Source: Pyropia yezoensis
Taxonomy: Eukaryota; Rhodophyta; Bangiophyceae; Bangiales; Bangiaceae
Assembly: GCA_009829735.1 (NCBI GenBank)
Contig: CM020619.1
Span: 12,701,777-12,765,776 of the forward strand
Length of the DNA stretch: 64,000 nt
Reading direction: 5' to 3'
Under the pieces are notes generated by a model. That model worked only from the letters and a program-made list of their open reading frames with translations, searched no databases and was not told the origin of the DNA. Of this stretch, positions 1 through 9,213 are shown piece after piece. The position numbers and the translations under genes were made by a program. The first letter of the stretch is position 1, and every line of letters begins with the position of its first letter.

Positions 1-527
1 CCCCGCAGCGCCGTCCGCAGTGCCGTCACGGCCTCGACGGTAAACGCGGCGCGCCACGGCCCCACCACCGCCCACTCCCCGCCGCCGTCCCGCCCCCCCG
101 CGTGGCGGTCGGGGTCAAAGACGACGACGGGGAGGAGGGCGGCGGCGGTCGCGGCGGTCGCGATCAGCGCGCTGTCGTCCAGGCGGAGGTCGCGGCGGAA
201 CCACACCACCGCCAGGCCCGTGCCGCCAAAGGAGGGCGGCGCGCGGGTCGCGGCGGGGAGGGCCACCTCCCCCAGGGGGGACGGGGGGGAGGGGGACGCA
301 CCCGCGCTGCCGACGGGGGGGGGGGGGTCCGCCTCCGTGGTCGCCGCTGCCGCCCGCGGCGTCGCCGCCGCCCGCGACGGCAACGGCGGCAGCGGCGGGG
401 GCAGCCGCAGCGGCGGGGGCAGGCAGGGCGGCCGACCCAGCCGCCGCCGCCGCGGCTGGCGGCCCCCCCGCGGCGGGAGGAGGGTGGGGGCCGCCAGAAA
501 GGCGGTGGCGACCGGGAAACCTCCCAT
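1..527 (-). CDS. Photolyase/cryptochrome family protein, N-terminal part (runs off the window)
   Basis: The minus-strand frame that starts at the ATG complementary to 525-527 stays open to base 1 (about 175 codons), so the gene continues left of the window. The first ~105 residues are rich in Ala, Pro and Arg, like an organelle-targeting leader. From about residue 106 the frame reads GLAVVWFRRDLRLDDSALI, then LLPVVVFDPDRH and GPWRAAFTVEAVTALR. This is the opening strand-helix-strand of the DNA photolyase alpha/beta domain, where the family has WFR.DLRL.D..AL, a V.V.DP strand and a G..R..F..E.L..L helix. Photolyases and CRY-DASH proteins bind FAD and an antenna chromophore and repair UV-damaged DNA or sense blue light. 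The spacing suits CRY-DASH, but the FAD-binding domain is outside the window, so the subclass is not settled. The run of C's on the coding strand near 315-327 lies in the leader. Confidence 0.75.
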   Translation of the reverse strand, partial: MGGFPVATAFLAAPTLLPPRGGRQPRRRRLGRPPCLPPPLRLPPPLPPLPSRAAATPRAAAATTEADPPPPVGSAGASPSPPSPLGEVALPAATRAPPSFGGTGLAVVWFRRDLRLDDSALIATAATAAALLPVVVFDPDRHAGGRDGGGEWAVVGPWRAAFTVEAVTALRTALR

Positions 528-820
528 GGGTGGAGGTCGTGGGGGAGGGGTGGAATGAACGACACAAGGAGATGATGAGGCAAGGGGGGGGGGGGTGTGG
601 GGAGTGATGGGGACGTGTGCCGCAGCCGGGCGGTGGGGGTGAGGGGCCGTGTCGTCGAAGGAAGAGATCACAGGGATCATCCTGCGAGTGTGACGTGGAT
701 CACCCTGCCCAAGTCAAGCTGCCCAGAGATATACCTATCTAATTATCTAAATATTTGGTGTATACTAACCAAAGCAAAAGCCAGCCGTCGTCGACTAATT
801 TAGCATTGGGGACAACCCCA

Positions 821-851
<31 letters not shown>

Positions 852-873
852 CCACCGCCCCTGAGTGGGCACC
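528..873. other. Intergenic stretch with AT-rich pocket and C27 run
   Basis: No gene seen. It holds the 5' flank of the photolyase gene, an AT-rich pocket at about 725-805 that stands out from its GC-rich surroundings, and an uninterrupted run of 27 C's at 821-847. Confidence 0.6.
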
Positions 874-1185
874 TCAGAGCCCCCCCTCCGGAGGTGCAGG
901 CGGCACCGCGAGCGCATCCACCGCCGCCGCCGTTGCCTCGGCCGCCGCCTCCGTCGCCTTGGCGGCCACCTCCTCCACGGCAGCGCCGGCGGTCATGGCC
1001 CGGCAGGCCGCCTCGGCGGCGGCCTCGGCCGCCGCGTCCACCCCTTTGGCCGCCGCGGCGGCCTCGCGCGCGCCCCCCGTCGCGGGCGAGCCAAGCGCCG
1101 ACAGGGCGGCGTGGCGCGCGGCGGCGAGGCGGCAGCCCGGCAGCGCCGCCGTCGCCGTCGCCGCCGCGGCCATGGCCGTGGCCAC
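874..1185 (-). CDS. Small Ala-rich hypothetical protein (103 aa)
   Basis: I do not recognise this frame. It starts at a minus-strand ATG, encodes an Ala/Arg-rich opening that could be a transit peptide, then a long run of predicted helix (KGVDAAAEAAAEAACRAM, GAAVEEVAAKATEAAAEAT) with Glu/Lys spaced as in an amphipathic or coiled-coil helix, and ends with PPAPPEGGL. The regular charged residues argue for real coding more than in the competing plus-strand frames over the same DNA, but the composition alone could produce it. It lies 346 bp from the photolyase start on the same strand. Confidence 0.3.
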   Translation of the reverse strand: MATAMAAAATATAALPGCRLAAARHAALSALGSPATGGAREAAAAAKGVDAAAEAAAEAACRAMTAGAAVEEVAAKATEAAAEATAAAVDALAVPPAPPEGGL

Positions 1186-1766
1186 CCTCTGCAGCGGTGT
1201 CGCACGGCGGGGAACTAGGGCAAAGCCCTGCTCTGATGGGGAGTGAAAAAACAGCGGTGCCCAGGCTCATGGGGGGCCGGCGCGAGGGGAGGGGGGGGGG
1301 ACGGCGGCACAGGCGCTGCCCTGGGTGGGGGAGCGGGGGTGGACAGAGTCATCAAGCCTGGATGGGTACGGCATGTGTGGGTGTGAAGGGGAGGTTGGGG
1401 GGGCAGGTCAGGAGGGCGACGTGGGTGGGAGCTCTGGGGGTTCCAGTCCCCTCTCCCTGCGGCGGAAGACAGCGATGGCAGCGACGGCGTCGGGCGGCTG
1501 CCACGGCAGCCGCGGTGGCGGCGGTGGCGGCGGCGGCGACTGCTGTGGCGGCGACTCTGCCGGGCGGGGGCGCCCTTCCCCCCCCCCCTCCCCCCCCCCC
1601 CCCCCCCTCGCAGTCGCTGCCGCCTTGACCACCCGCCCCGCCCCGCCCCGCCGCCATTCCCGCGGCACCGCACCGTTGGCGCTGACGCTGGCCGCCGCCG
1701 GGGGGCAGCGCCGCCTGGTGCGCCGTCGCTGCCGCCGCCGCCACTGTCGGCGGCGTCAGCCTCCAC

Positions 1767-3233
1767 GTGGGGGCGCCCCCCTTGTGCGGCGTGGGAGCGC
1801 CGGCGGGGGGTGGGGGGGGGGGGCACGGGCCGGCGGCGGCTGCGGCGGCGGGTGTCCCTCGCGCAGGCGAACGCCGCCGCCTCGGCGGCCGTGCTGTGCC
1901 TTTGATCCCTGTTGGTCCTCGCCAAACACTGGTGGAGCGACGGTGGGGGGCGGGGGAAACCTGGCGGGGCGGGCTCCGCCGCCATGGGGGGGGGGGGGGC
2001 AGGCTCGCGACCGCTGGTGGGGCCGGCAGCCGCCACGCTGCCCGTGGGGGGAACGAGGCCTTGCGTCGGCTGCTGGCAGTGGCGGCGGGCCCGTCCCCCC
2101 GGGTGGGCAGTGCCCAAGGCGGCACCGCCGCCGCCAGTGCCGGCGCCGGTGCTGGCCGTCGGCTGGTGGTGGTGGCGGTGGCGGACGCGGCGGTGGCGGA
2201 GCTGGCGCTCAACGCCGCGTGTGGGGTGGCGTCTGCGGCGGGGCGGCGGATGCTGCTGTTTGCTGCCGATGAGGACGTGTACGCTGCCGCCGCTGCGGCA
2301 GCGGTCGCGGTCTTTCTGCGAGAGGGGGGGAGACGGGGGGGGACGACCGCTGCGGAGCCACCGCCGCCGTCCATGGCCGTGCGGGTGGGCAACGGCGACG
2401 CCGGCACGGACTCCGTGGCGCCCGCAGCAGCGGCAGCGGCAGCATCGGCAGTGGATGCGGTGGCAGCAGCGGCGGAGACGGCGACGGCGACCGTGGCGGG
2501 CGCGGGGGACGGGACCGCCCCCCCCCCCCCCCACGCCTCGCGACCGGGGAGGGTGCCCTCTTTGGCACGCCCGCCTTTATGGCGCTGTCTGTCCGCAAGT
2601 CGGCGGCCGTGGCCGCCGTCCTGGCCGCTGGCTACGACGTTGACCTCACCGACATGGACACTGGGTGGGTGGGCGACGCGGTGGCGGCGCTGGGGGCGGC
2701 CGCCGCCGCCGAGGGCGGTGCGGCGGTGGCCATCACGTCCGACGCGCGGGCGGGGGAGCCGCCCAACTGGGTGGTCAACTCGGGGCTCTACTATGCTGTC
2801 AGCGGCTCCCCGCTGCCGCCCCGTGGCAGGGACGGCGACGGCGACGGCGATGGCAGCAGCCGGGACGGCGGCGTTGACACTGACGTCGACGGCGGCGGCG
2901 GCGGCGGCGGCGGCGAGGCGGTTGCGCCGCCAGGGAGGGCGGCGGGGGGGAGCACCTCGGCCTGTGTCTACCGGTGTCTGCGGGTGGCCGTCATTGGCAC
3001 TGCCGCCTTTCCCAACGGCATCGACGACGACCTGTGGGCGGCGGCGGCAGCGGCGGAAGGGGGGGGGGGGGGGCGCGGCGGCACGCCCGCGCGGGGAGCA
3101 GGGGCGTTTATTGGGCGGGAAGGCGCGATGCCTCCCCGCCGGGCCCGCTGCCAACGCGAGGCCAGCACTAAGGCCGCGGGGGGGCGGCGTGCGGCAGCGA
3201 CGCGCCGACCGCGGCGCTGGTGATCGGCGGTGA
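1767..3233 (+). CDS. Nucleotide-diphospho-sugar transferase-like protein (GT77/PF03407-like)
   Basis: Several stretches in order match the Nucleotid_trans fold used by plant GT77 arabinosyl/galactosyltransferases. At about 2150-2320 there is an opening strand and helix (RRLVVVAVADAAVAELALN ... MLLFAADEDVYAAA). At about 2560-2700 comes an F-K-like helix followed by GYDVDLTDMDTGWVGD, with the DxD-type metal/nucleotide site as DMD. Then ITSDARAGEPPNWVVNSGLYY at about 2740-2800 and AFPNGIDDDLW near 3010-3030. Such enzymes move a sugar from a nucleotide donor in the Golgi or ER. The first block is read in one frame and the rest in another; the switch falls at or before the C-run at 2517-2532, so either that run is mis-sized or there is an unseen intron. 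Another frame change is likely near the G-run at 3060-3073. True ends are uncertain. Antisense Pro/Arg frames here look like composition shadows. Confidence 0.55.
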   Translation: MGAPPLCGVGAPAGGGGGGHGPAAAAAAGVPRAGERRRLGGRAVPLIPVGPRQTLVERRWGAGETWRGGLRRHGGGGGRLATAGGAGSRHAARGGNEALRRLLAVAAGPSPRVGSAQGGTAAASAGAGAGRRLVVVAVADAAVAELALNAACGVASAAGRRMLLFAADEDVYAAAAAAAVAVFLREGGRRGGTTAAEPPPPSMAVRVGNGDAGTDSVAPAAAAAAASAVDAVAAAAETATATVAGAGDGTAPPPPHASRPGRVPSLARPPLWRCLSASRRPWPPSWPLATTLTSPTWTLGGWATRWRRWGRPPPPRAVRRWPSRPTRGRGSRPTGWSTRGSTMLSAAPRCRPVAGTATATAMAAAGTAALTLTSTAAAAAAAARRLRRQGGRRGGAPRPVSTGVCGWPSLALPPFPTASTTTCGRRRQRRKGGGGGAAARPRGEQGRLLGGKARCLPAGPAANARPALRPRGGGVRQRRADRGAGDRR

Positions 3234-3354
3234 CTCTCACTGGTGGCGGCGGCGGGGGGGCGGGGGGGGGTGCTGCTGCCGGCGGCCGCTCTGCGTCCGC
3301 CTCTGCCAGTGGCAGCACGCCGTCCCCAGCACGCCGTCCCGTACAGTGGCGGGC

Positions 3355-3983
3355 GGTGGCGGTGGCGGTGGTGGTGGCAGCGGCGGCGGCACGCCGTCAC
3401 CGACCAAGGTGGCCGCCGCCGCGACGCTCCCCCGCTTCCCGTACGACCGGACGTCGGCCCGGCTGCTGCGGTCTCTGTCGTTAGGCCTGCTGCCCCCCCT
3501 TGAGGAGCTACCGCCGGCGGCGTGCTGCCCCGTACGCCGCCGGCTGTCTGGTCTCGGTCGAGCACGACCACACGGCGGCCGCCACGGCGGGCGCGCCCGC
3601 CCGCATCCTCCTCCGCCCCGATGCGTACACCGTTGCGTTTGACGCGGTGGGCATTTGCACCCGCCTCTCTGCCGCGTGGGCGGCGGGGACGGCGCCCGGC
3701 GGGCCCCTCCGCCGACGCCGCGGGCGGCGGCGACCGCGGCGACGGCGAGTAGGGTGGCGAAGGGGGCGCGCCGCTGGGCGACCCGGACCTTGCCGCGCGT
3801 GTCGAGGCGCCGCTGCTGCTGACCCTTACACCTCCACCGGGACCTGCGGCCCGCCGCGCCCGCCGCGCCTGCCGCCACGTCCCTCTCCCGGCGCGTCCGC
3901 TCGAGCCCGGGCGTGGCGTGACGGCCGCTGGCCGCGGCGGTGACCGCGTCGTCGACCGCCGCGGGGGCGGTGGTGGCGGATAA
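3355..3983 (+). CDS. Possible SPT20-domain protein (SAGA complex), frames broken
   Basis: Three consecutive blocks resemble the SPT20 domain. FPYDRTSARLLRSLSLGLLP with PLEEL is at about 3436-3510. YAAGCLVSVEHD, followed by ARILLRPDAYTVAFDAVG, is at about 3530-3650, where the family has Y.dGC.vVev.D and .r.LLrPt....D. LGDPDLAARVEAPLLLTLTPPP is at about 3774-3840, where the family has a ...leie..lLl.T.p.l stretch. SPT20 holds the SAGA transcription coactivator together in the nucleus. The blocks lie in three different frames, the first two perhaps joined across the C7 run at 3494-3500. The gene is therefore mis-sequenced, spliced with introns I cannot place, or decayed. It follows the glycosyltransferase-like gene closely on the same strand, so the two are hard to separate exactly. 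Confidence 0.35.
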
Positions 3984-4923
3984 GGCCGCCATCCTGTCGG
4001 CGGCCCGCCGCGCGGCGGCGGCGGCGGCGCGGCCCCACATGCTGGTCACGGACACGGCGGTTGGTGCTGCTGGTTGGGGCGGCCGCCGCAGCCGCGCGGC
4101 GGGTGGCGGTCGCCGCCGATGTGGACCGCGCCCTCGCCGCCGCGGGCAGTGCGGCAGGGGGGGGGGGGGGGGTCGGGCGCCCCCGTGGGTGCCCCCGCCG
4201 CCGCCGCCCACCCGCCGAGCTCGCCGTCCGGCCCCGTGCCGCGGGGCGTTGCGTCGCTGGGCGACCGCGGGGGGCTGGGCTAGCCGCCGGGGCGCGCCGC
4301 CGCCTCCCCGTCGGCACGTGCGGCAGCGTCGCCGGGCGGCTGGGGCGGGGCGGCCGGGGGAGCGTCCCCGTCGGCAGCGGGCCGTGGCGGCGGCGGGTCG
4401 TGGCGGCGGCGGCGGCGGCGGCGGCGGACTGCCTCCCCCGCCGCCACCGCCGCTGCTGCCGTTCCCGTCCCGCGGGGTGGCGGCGGGCGGCGGCGGCGGC
4501 GGCGGCGTAGCGACCGCCGGCATATGCGCCGCCGCCGCCGCCGCCGCCGCTGCCGCCGCCGCCGCTGGGGGGAGTGTGGGTGTTCGCGGCCGGCCGCTGC
4601 GGCCACCGCTGATGGTGGCGGATATTGGCCTGCCGCCGCCGTCGCTGCTCACGGCGATTGCGGGGGTGCGGCCGCCGCCGCCGCTGCGGCCGACGGAGCG
4701 CCTCCGCGCGCTGTGGCTGCTCGAGCCGCAGGGGGGGGGGGGGGCTGCGGCGGGGGGGGGGGCGCCACTGGCGGCGGTGGTGGTGGTGGTGGTGGGCGGG
4801 GGTGGGGGGGGTCCTCCCGGGGGGGGGAGAGGAGCGGCGCCGCTGCGGGGGGGGCACCGCGACGACCCGGCTGGCCGGGGCGGCGGCGGCGGTGGCTGTG
4901 GCGGTGCGAGGCACGTACTGTAC
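3984..4923 (+). other. Low-complexity Ala/Gly/Pro-coding stretch, no gene resolved
   Basis: The plus strand has open frames full of Ala, Gly and Pro with short normal-looking pieces (DKAAILSAARRAAAAAARPH near 3980; VADIGLPPPSLLTAIAGVR near 4617). It may be the low-complexity C-terminal part of the SPT20-like gene. G-runs at about 4157 and 4730 make any frame unreliable. Confidence 0.3.
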
Positions 4924-7476
4924 CTACAAAAAAAAAAAAGCACCAACGCGACCCTCAACGAATCTTGCCGCCCTCGGCGACGCCGCCCGCAGAGACGGCC
5001 CCCCCCTCCCTATCCCCCCCCTGACCACCAGCGCGTGCGCCTTGTCCCACACCACCCCCCCGCCCTTGCTGACGCGCAGCCGCTTGGCCGCCGCTTGGAA
5101 GGCGAGCCGGTCCAGCGGCGCTGCCGGCAGCGCCGCCGCCACCCCCGAGGGCGCGACGGGGGCGCCCACCGCCGCGCCTGCGGGCGGGCCGAGGACGCGG
5201 GTGACCTTTTTCTTCTCCGCCGCCAGGATCATGGCCTGCGACTGGACGCCCGCGAGCGTCGCAGGCGCCATATTGCACGCCACCACCACCGGCCGGCCGA
5301 GGAGGTCGTCAGCGGTGTAGGCGTCGCGGAGGCCCGCCACGAGCGTGCGCGTCGATGGCGTGCCGTCGGGGGCGGTTTCGCCCACGTCTACCGTTGCCAC
5401 GTACAGGCGGTCTGACTCGCCGTGGGGCTCCACCGTCGCCACCCGGCCAACGCGGAGGTCCAGCACAAACGCGCCCGTAGCGGCCGGCGCGGCGGCGGCT
5501 GCACCGGCCGCGGCACCGGCGGCGGGGGCGCCCCCAAATCGGGAGCGGAAGCCCTCTGCGTCGGCCGCGGAAATGAGGGAGAAGAGGGGCGTCGGCTTGG
5601 CCGCTGTCCGGTGGCCCGCGGGGAGGAGCGGCGGCGAAAACGTGTCGGCCAGGCACACCACCGCGTCGGTGCGGTCAACGCCCAGGCGGGCGAGCGCGGC
5701 GGTCGACCAGCCTTGGCCGAGGAAGGGCTCCAGCAGGCCCGCCAGCAGGACGACGACGCTGGCAGAGAAGGCCAGCGCCGACCCCGCCGCCTTGCGGTCC
5801 GTCTTGACCGAGTGCCACGGCTGGGCGGTCTGGAGGAACTGGTTGCCCAGCCGGGCCACGGCCATGGCGCGCTTGAGCGCCGCCTTGAGCGATAGCCCCG
5901 CAAACGCCTCATGGTAGGCGGCTAGCTCGCCATTAATGGTGGCGGTGGCATCGACGACCGCCGCGACGGTCCCGTTGAGCTCTGGCATGACCGCGTCAAA
6001 GGAGGAGGCCAGGAAGGTAGCGGTGCGGTGCATAAAGTTGCCCACATTGTTGAGCAGCTCGTCATTGTTCTTGGCGCGCAGGTCCGCCCACGTAAAGGTT
6101 GCGTCCGCCGCCTCTGGTCGGTTGACCAGCAGGTAATAGCGCCATACGGCGGGGGCAATGTTCGTGTCCCGGGCGTCGGTGCCAAACACGCCCACGCCGC
6201 GAGACTTTGAGAACTTGCCCGACTCGTACTGCAGGTACTCGGTGGTCGACAAGTGCTGCACCATGGTCCACGGCCGGCGGCTGCCCAGCTGCGCGGCGGG
6301 GAACACGACCGTGTGGAAGGGCACATTGTCCTTGCCCATGAATTGCACCAGCTCCACCGTGGGCTTGGCGCCGGGAGGGGGCGAAGCCGCCGCCGCCGCC
6401 GCCACCTCAGCCCCTGCTGATGCCTCTTCAGTCGACGGTGGTGCTGTTGGTGCAGGCATCGAGGCCTGGCCCACCGACGAGGGCGTGGGAGGTAGTGGCG
6501 GCCGGTCTCCCGCCTCCCACCACTCTCGCCAGTGGTCCGGCGCGTACTCGGCCGTGATGCTGAGGTAGCCGATCGGGGCGTCAAACCACACGTAAAACAC
6601 CTTGTCCGTAAAGCCCTCGAGGGGCACGGGCACCCCCCAGTCCAGGTCCCGCGTAATACACCGCGGTTCCAGGCCGTCGCGCAACCAGGTCCGCGTCATG
6701 GCCACCGCGTTGGCAGACCAGATTCCACCCCCCGCCTGCGTGTCCTTGGACCACCCTTCGACCGCTGACGCGAGCGCGGGAAGGTCAAGGAAGAGGTGGC
6801 GGCTCGCACGGGTCTCGGGCGTCTTCCCGCACGTGGCGCAACGCGGGCGCAGAAGCTCTGCGGGGTTGAGGAGCTCTGAGCACGAGTCGCATTGGTCGCC
6901 GCGAGCGTCCTCGTAGCCACAACGCGGGCACGTACCGACGACGTACCGGTCCGACAGCGGGCGGTTGCAGGTCGCCGCACAGTAGAGCTGGTGCACGTCG
7001 TCTGGAAAGACCAGCCCCGCGCCGTGCAGCGCCCAAAACATTTCGTGCACGATGGCCGTCTGGGAGGGCGTGGAGGTGCGGCCAAAGTGGTCAAAGCGGA
7101 TGTCAAACCAGTCGTAGACGCTCTTGTGGAGGGCGGTGTAGCGGTCACAAATGGTGCGCGGGCTGACCCCTTCCGCCTGCGCCTTGTTCTCCGTCGCCGT
7201 CCCGTACTCGTCCGTGCCACAAACGTACACAACATTGACTCCCCGCTGGCGCAGGTACCGCGCGTACACGTCGGCGGAGAGGACGGCGCCAATGAGGTTG
7301 CCCAGATGCGGAACGTTGTTGCAATAGGGCAACGCAGAGGTAACCAGGACATTGCGCTCGCCAGGTAAAGGTCGACGGGGGAAGGGACAGGCGTCGCTTT
7401 CGGGCGAGCCAGCCCCCTCCCGAGGACGACCGCCATTGACTGCCAGCCCCGATAGCTGATCAGCGACGGCCTCCAT
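4924..7476 (-). CDS. Methionyl-tRNA synthetase with C-terminal tRNA-binding domain
   Basis: Charges tRNA-Met with methionine. The 850-residue frame is a complete class I synthetase: catalytic start NVLVTSALPYCNNVPHLGN (HIGH-type motif HLGN at 57-60), a zinc knuckle CPRCGYEDARGDQCDSC then CATCG, the WFDAPIGYLS strand, QFMGKDNVPFH, and the KMSKS-type loop KFSKS at 421-425. The C-terminus carries an EMAPII/Trbp111-like OB fold (LDLRVGRVATVEPHGESD ... RTLVAGLRDAYTADDLLGR ... QSQAMILAAEK) as in plant cytosolic enzymes. Between WREWW and VELVQFMGKD there is a low-complexity insertion of about 50 residues (Pro/Ala/Ser/Glu) inside the catalytic core that most relatives lack. No clear targeting peptide is visible; the start at 7476 is the first ATG that gives a sensible N-terminus. 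The last residues (GAFFFL) are read from a poly-A tract at 4928-4939, so the exact C-terminus may be wrong. Confidence 0.93.
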   Translation of the reverse strand: MEAVADQLSGLAVNGGRPREGAGSPESDACPFPRRPLPGERNVLVTSALPYCNNVPHLGNLIGAVLSADVYARYLRQRGVNVVYVCGTDEYGTATENKAQAEGVSPRTICDRYTALHKSVYDWFDIRFDHFGRTSTPSQTAIVHEMFWALHGAGLVFPDDVHQLYCAATCNRPLSDRYVVGTCPRCGYEDARGDQCDSCSELLNPAELLRPRCATCGKTPETRASRHLFLDLPALASAVEGWSKDTQAGGGIWSANAVAMTRTWLRDGLEPRCITRDLDWGVPVPLEGFTDKVFYVWFDAPIGYLSITAEYAPDHWREWWEAGDRPPLPPTPSSVGQASMPAPTAPPSTEEASAGAEVAAAAAASPPPGAKPTVELVQFMGKDNVPFHTVVFPAAQLGSRRPWTMVQHLSTTEYLQYESGKFSKSRGVGVFGTDARDTNIAPAVWRYYLLVNRPEAADATFTWADLRAKNNDELLNNVGNFMHRTATFLASSFDAVMPELNGTVAAVVDATATINGELAAYHEAFAGLSLKAALKRAMAVARLGNQFLQTAQPWHSVKTDRKAAGSALAFSASVVVLLAGLLEPFLGQGWSTAALARLGVDRTDAVVCLADTFSPPLLPAGHRTAAKPTPLFSLISAADAEGFRSRFGGAPAAGAAAGAAAAAPAATGAFVLDLRVGRVATVEPHGESDRLYVATVDVGETAPDGTPSTRTLVAGLRDAYTADDLLGRPVVVACNMAPATLAGVQSQAMILAAEKKKVTRVLGPPAGAAVGAPVAPSGVAAALPAAPLDRLAFQAAAKRLRVSKGGGVVWDKAHALVVRGGIGRGGPSLRAASPRAARFVEGRVGAFFFL

Positions 7477-7960
7477 CGCGGCCAGGCGAGGAGCACCAGC
7501 AGCAGGAGAACGGCCAGGGGCAGACCAGAGCGGCGACCGTCGTGCACTCCCAGCGGGACGAATGCAGGGGTCCGCAATGAAGAACCAGTTGGCGGGACGG
7601 GCCTGTACGACGAGACGACGTGACTCTGCTGTCGAGATGTTGAATTACATTTCGACGGCTGAAAAGTGACTTAACGCAGAGGGCCTGATCGAGAAACTAC
7701 TCCGCTCGCTGCGACGTCGAACGGTTCGCGACACATACAGTCATTATTCGACTACGGTCACTATCCGCTTATATGGCACGCTAGCGCCATGGGCGTCCTA
7801 CACTGCTGTACTCCTCGTTTCAGGGGATATTTTTCTCATTTTGGGGCTACCTCCTCTGTTCTATGAAATCGGACCAATGAGATGCCTTCGTGCGACGCGA
7901 TCCGCTCGTTGCGACCGTCGCGCGATCGCGATCCACCCACTTACATGGCAGGGTGCTATA
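7477..7960. other. Intergenic stretch upstream of MetRS
   Basis: No gene seen. This 5' flank is closer to balanced base composition than the coding DNA. It contains two loosely similar stretches (about 7696-7776 and 7905-7950, sharing TCCGCTCG.TGCGAC and a later TTA.ATGGCA) that may be an old local duplication. Confidence 0.4.
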
Positions 7961-8189
7961 CAGTGCGACCCCTCACTTGGCCGCCCCGCAGTTGTGCCGA
8001 TCGGCACAACTGAGGGGGGGGTACGCGTGAAGTGGCCCGGCCGGGCGGCTCATATTCGGGCGATTGACGGGTGCTGATTGGCTCATACCGTCCAGATCGC
8101 TGAAATCTGAACATCTCAGGACAACTGTCGGACACTGGAAGGGGGGCCACCTCCTTGGTCTACCCCAGGGCAAGTGAGGGGTCGCACTG
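7961..8189. mobile_element. 229-bp MITE with 19-bp perfect terminal inverted repeats and TA flanks
   Basis: Bases 7961-7979 (CAGTGCGACCCCTCACTTG) are the exact reverse complement of 8171-8189. The element is bounded by TA at 7959-7960 and TA at 8190-8191, as expected for the TA target duplication of Tc1/mariner-type elements. There is no transposase inside, so it would be non-autonomous. A 24-bp perfect palindrome lies near the left end. It sits in the 2.3-kb space between the divergent MetRS and i-AAA protease genes. Confidence 0.8.
7989..8012. repeat. 24-bp perfect palindrome inside the MITE
   Basis: The two halves are CAGTTGTGCCGA and TCGGCACAACTG; together they are fully self-complementary and could form a hairpin. 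Confidence 0.85.
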
Positions 8190-8931
8190 TAGGGTCGGCG
8201 GGTGCGTCGGCGGCTGTTCGCGCAGGGGTGGCGCCGGGACGATGGCTGTGGCGATGGCAGGCATGGGGATGCCAAAGCGGGTACAGCCACCGACGGTGGG
8301 GGGGGTTGCGACAACGCTAACGCTGATGTACTGTACATTCTGTACCTATACGTTGCCAATCAGATGTGTACTGTACAATTCAATTCAATGTCAATCGCTT
8401 TCAATGAACCGGTACATACATGCAAGGGGCTACCCCCCCCCGCATTCACCCCAGCGATGACAGATCGGGCAGATGGGGGCCCCGCGCGCGCGAGTCTCTG
8501 CCCCACTCGCCGCCGCAGGGGGCCGTGCGGTGGGCGCCCACGGGGTGTCGGTGCGCGCATCCCGCACGCTGTGGGCGGGGGAAGTGAGTGGGTGTGTGAG
8601 TCGGCGGGGGTGCCGCGACGCTTTCTTTCGTTTTCTTTTGTTATTTTTTTTCGATCCTCCCCCACCGTCCTCCCCCCCTCCCGCCTCCCCGATCTGTGTG
8701 CTTGGAGCTCGCTGCGGCTGTTGTGGAGGGTGTGAGGGGGTAGGCGGCCGTGCCCACGCGCGCCCGCGCACGGGCGTGGCGGACTTCTCCACCGCCCCTG
8801 CCCGTAATGGCCTTGCCCCACCGGCGCTGCCGCCCACACGGTGCCCGCCCTCTGCTGGCGGTTGGGGGTGTGGGCGCATGCCCCGCCTCCCCCTACGACC
8901 ACCCGCCGTCTCTTTGTTGCGTGTCTTGTGC
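8190..8931. other. Intergenic stretch, no gene resolved
   Basis: Open frames are present on both strands, but none has a recognisable domain. A pyrimidine-rich tract ending TTGTGCAG at 8931 could be a 3' splice site leading into the small frame that follows. Confidence 0.4.
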
Positions 8932-9213
8932 AGCGGTGGTCGCCGCTGCTTCGTCCCCCGTTGGACCGTGGTCGCGCTGCCAACGAGTCCCCTTCCCGCC
9001 CCGGCTGCCGTGGCCGACACGTTGACCGCCTCGGCGGCGGCGTCTATGACGACCGCCACCCAGGTGGTGCCGGGTGCGACTGTAGCGAGCGGTTATACGG
9101 GGCAGTCGTTGGGCGGCGAGTGGGCGCTCGTGGAAGAGGCTGGACGAGGACCGGCTGGGGAGGCAAACGCGCGAACGCTGCTGGCCGAACGAGATAATTT
9201 CCTACGCAAGTAG
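8932..9213 (+). CDS. Hypothetical 3' exon ending in a charged tail
   Basis: Not recognised. After a plausible splice acceptor (ending at 8931) the frame reads through Pro/Ala to SAAASMTTATQVVPGATV, then GEWALVEEAGRGPAGEANAR and TLLAERDNFLRK before a stop. The residue mix of the last ~55 codons is more protein-like than the surrounding frames, and an AT-rich stretch suited to a 3' end follows at 9214-9290. An ATG at 9046 would give a 55-residue product if there is no upstream exon. Confidence 0.28.
   Translation, partial: SGGRRCFVPRWTVVALPTSPLPAPAAVADTLTASAAASMTTATQVVPGATVASGYTGQSLGGEWALVEEAGRGPAGEANARTLLAERDNFLRK

Noticed and set aside
1352-3571. Minus-strand open frames of 439 and 739 codons over 1215-3571
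   Set aside because: Pro/Arg/Ala text with no domain, antisense to a recognisable sugar-transferase-like gene; expected from GC-rich DNA.
3237-4958. Minus-strand open frames of 362 and 573 codons
   Set aside because: Low-complexity shadows of the plus-strand SPT20-like stretch.
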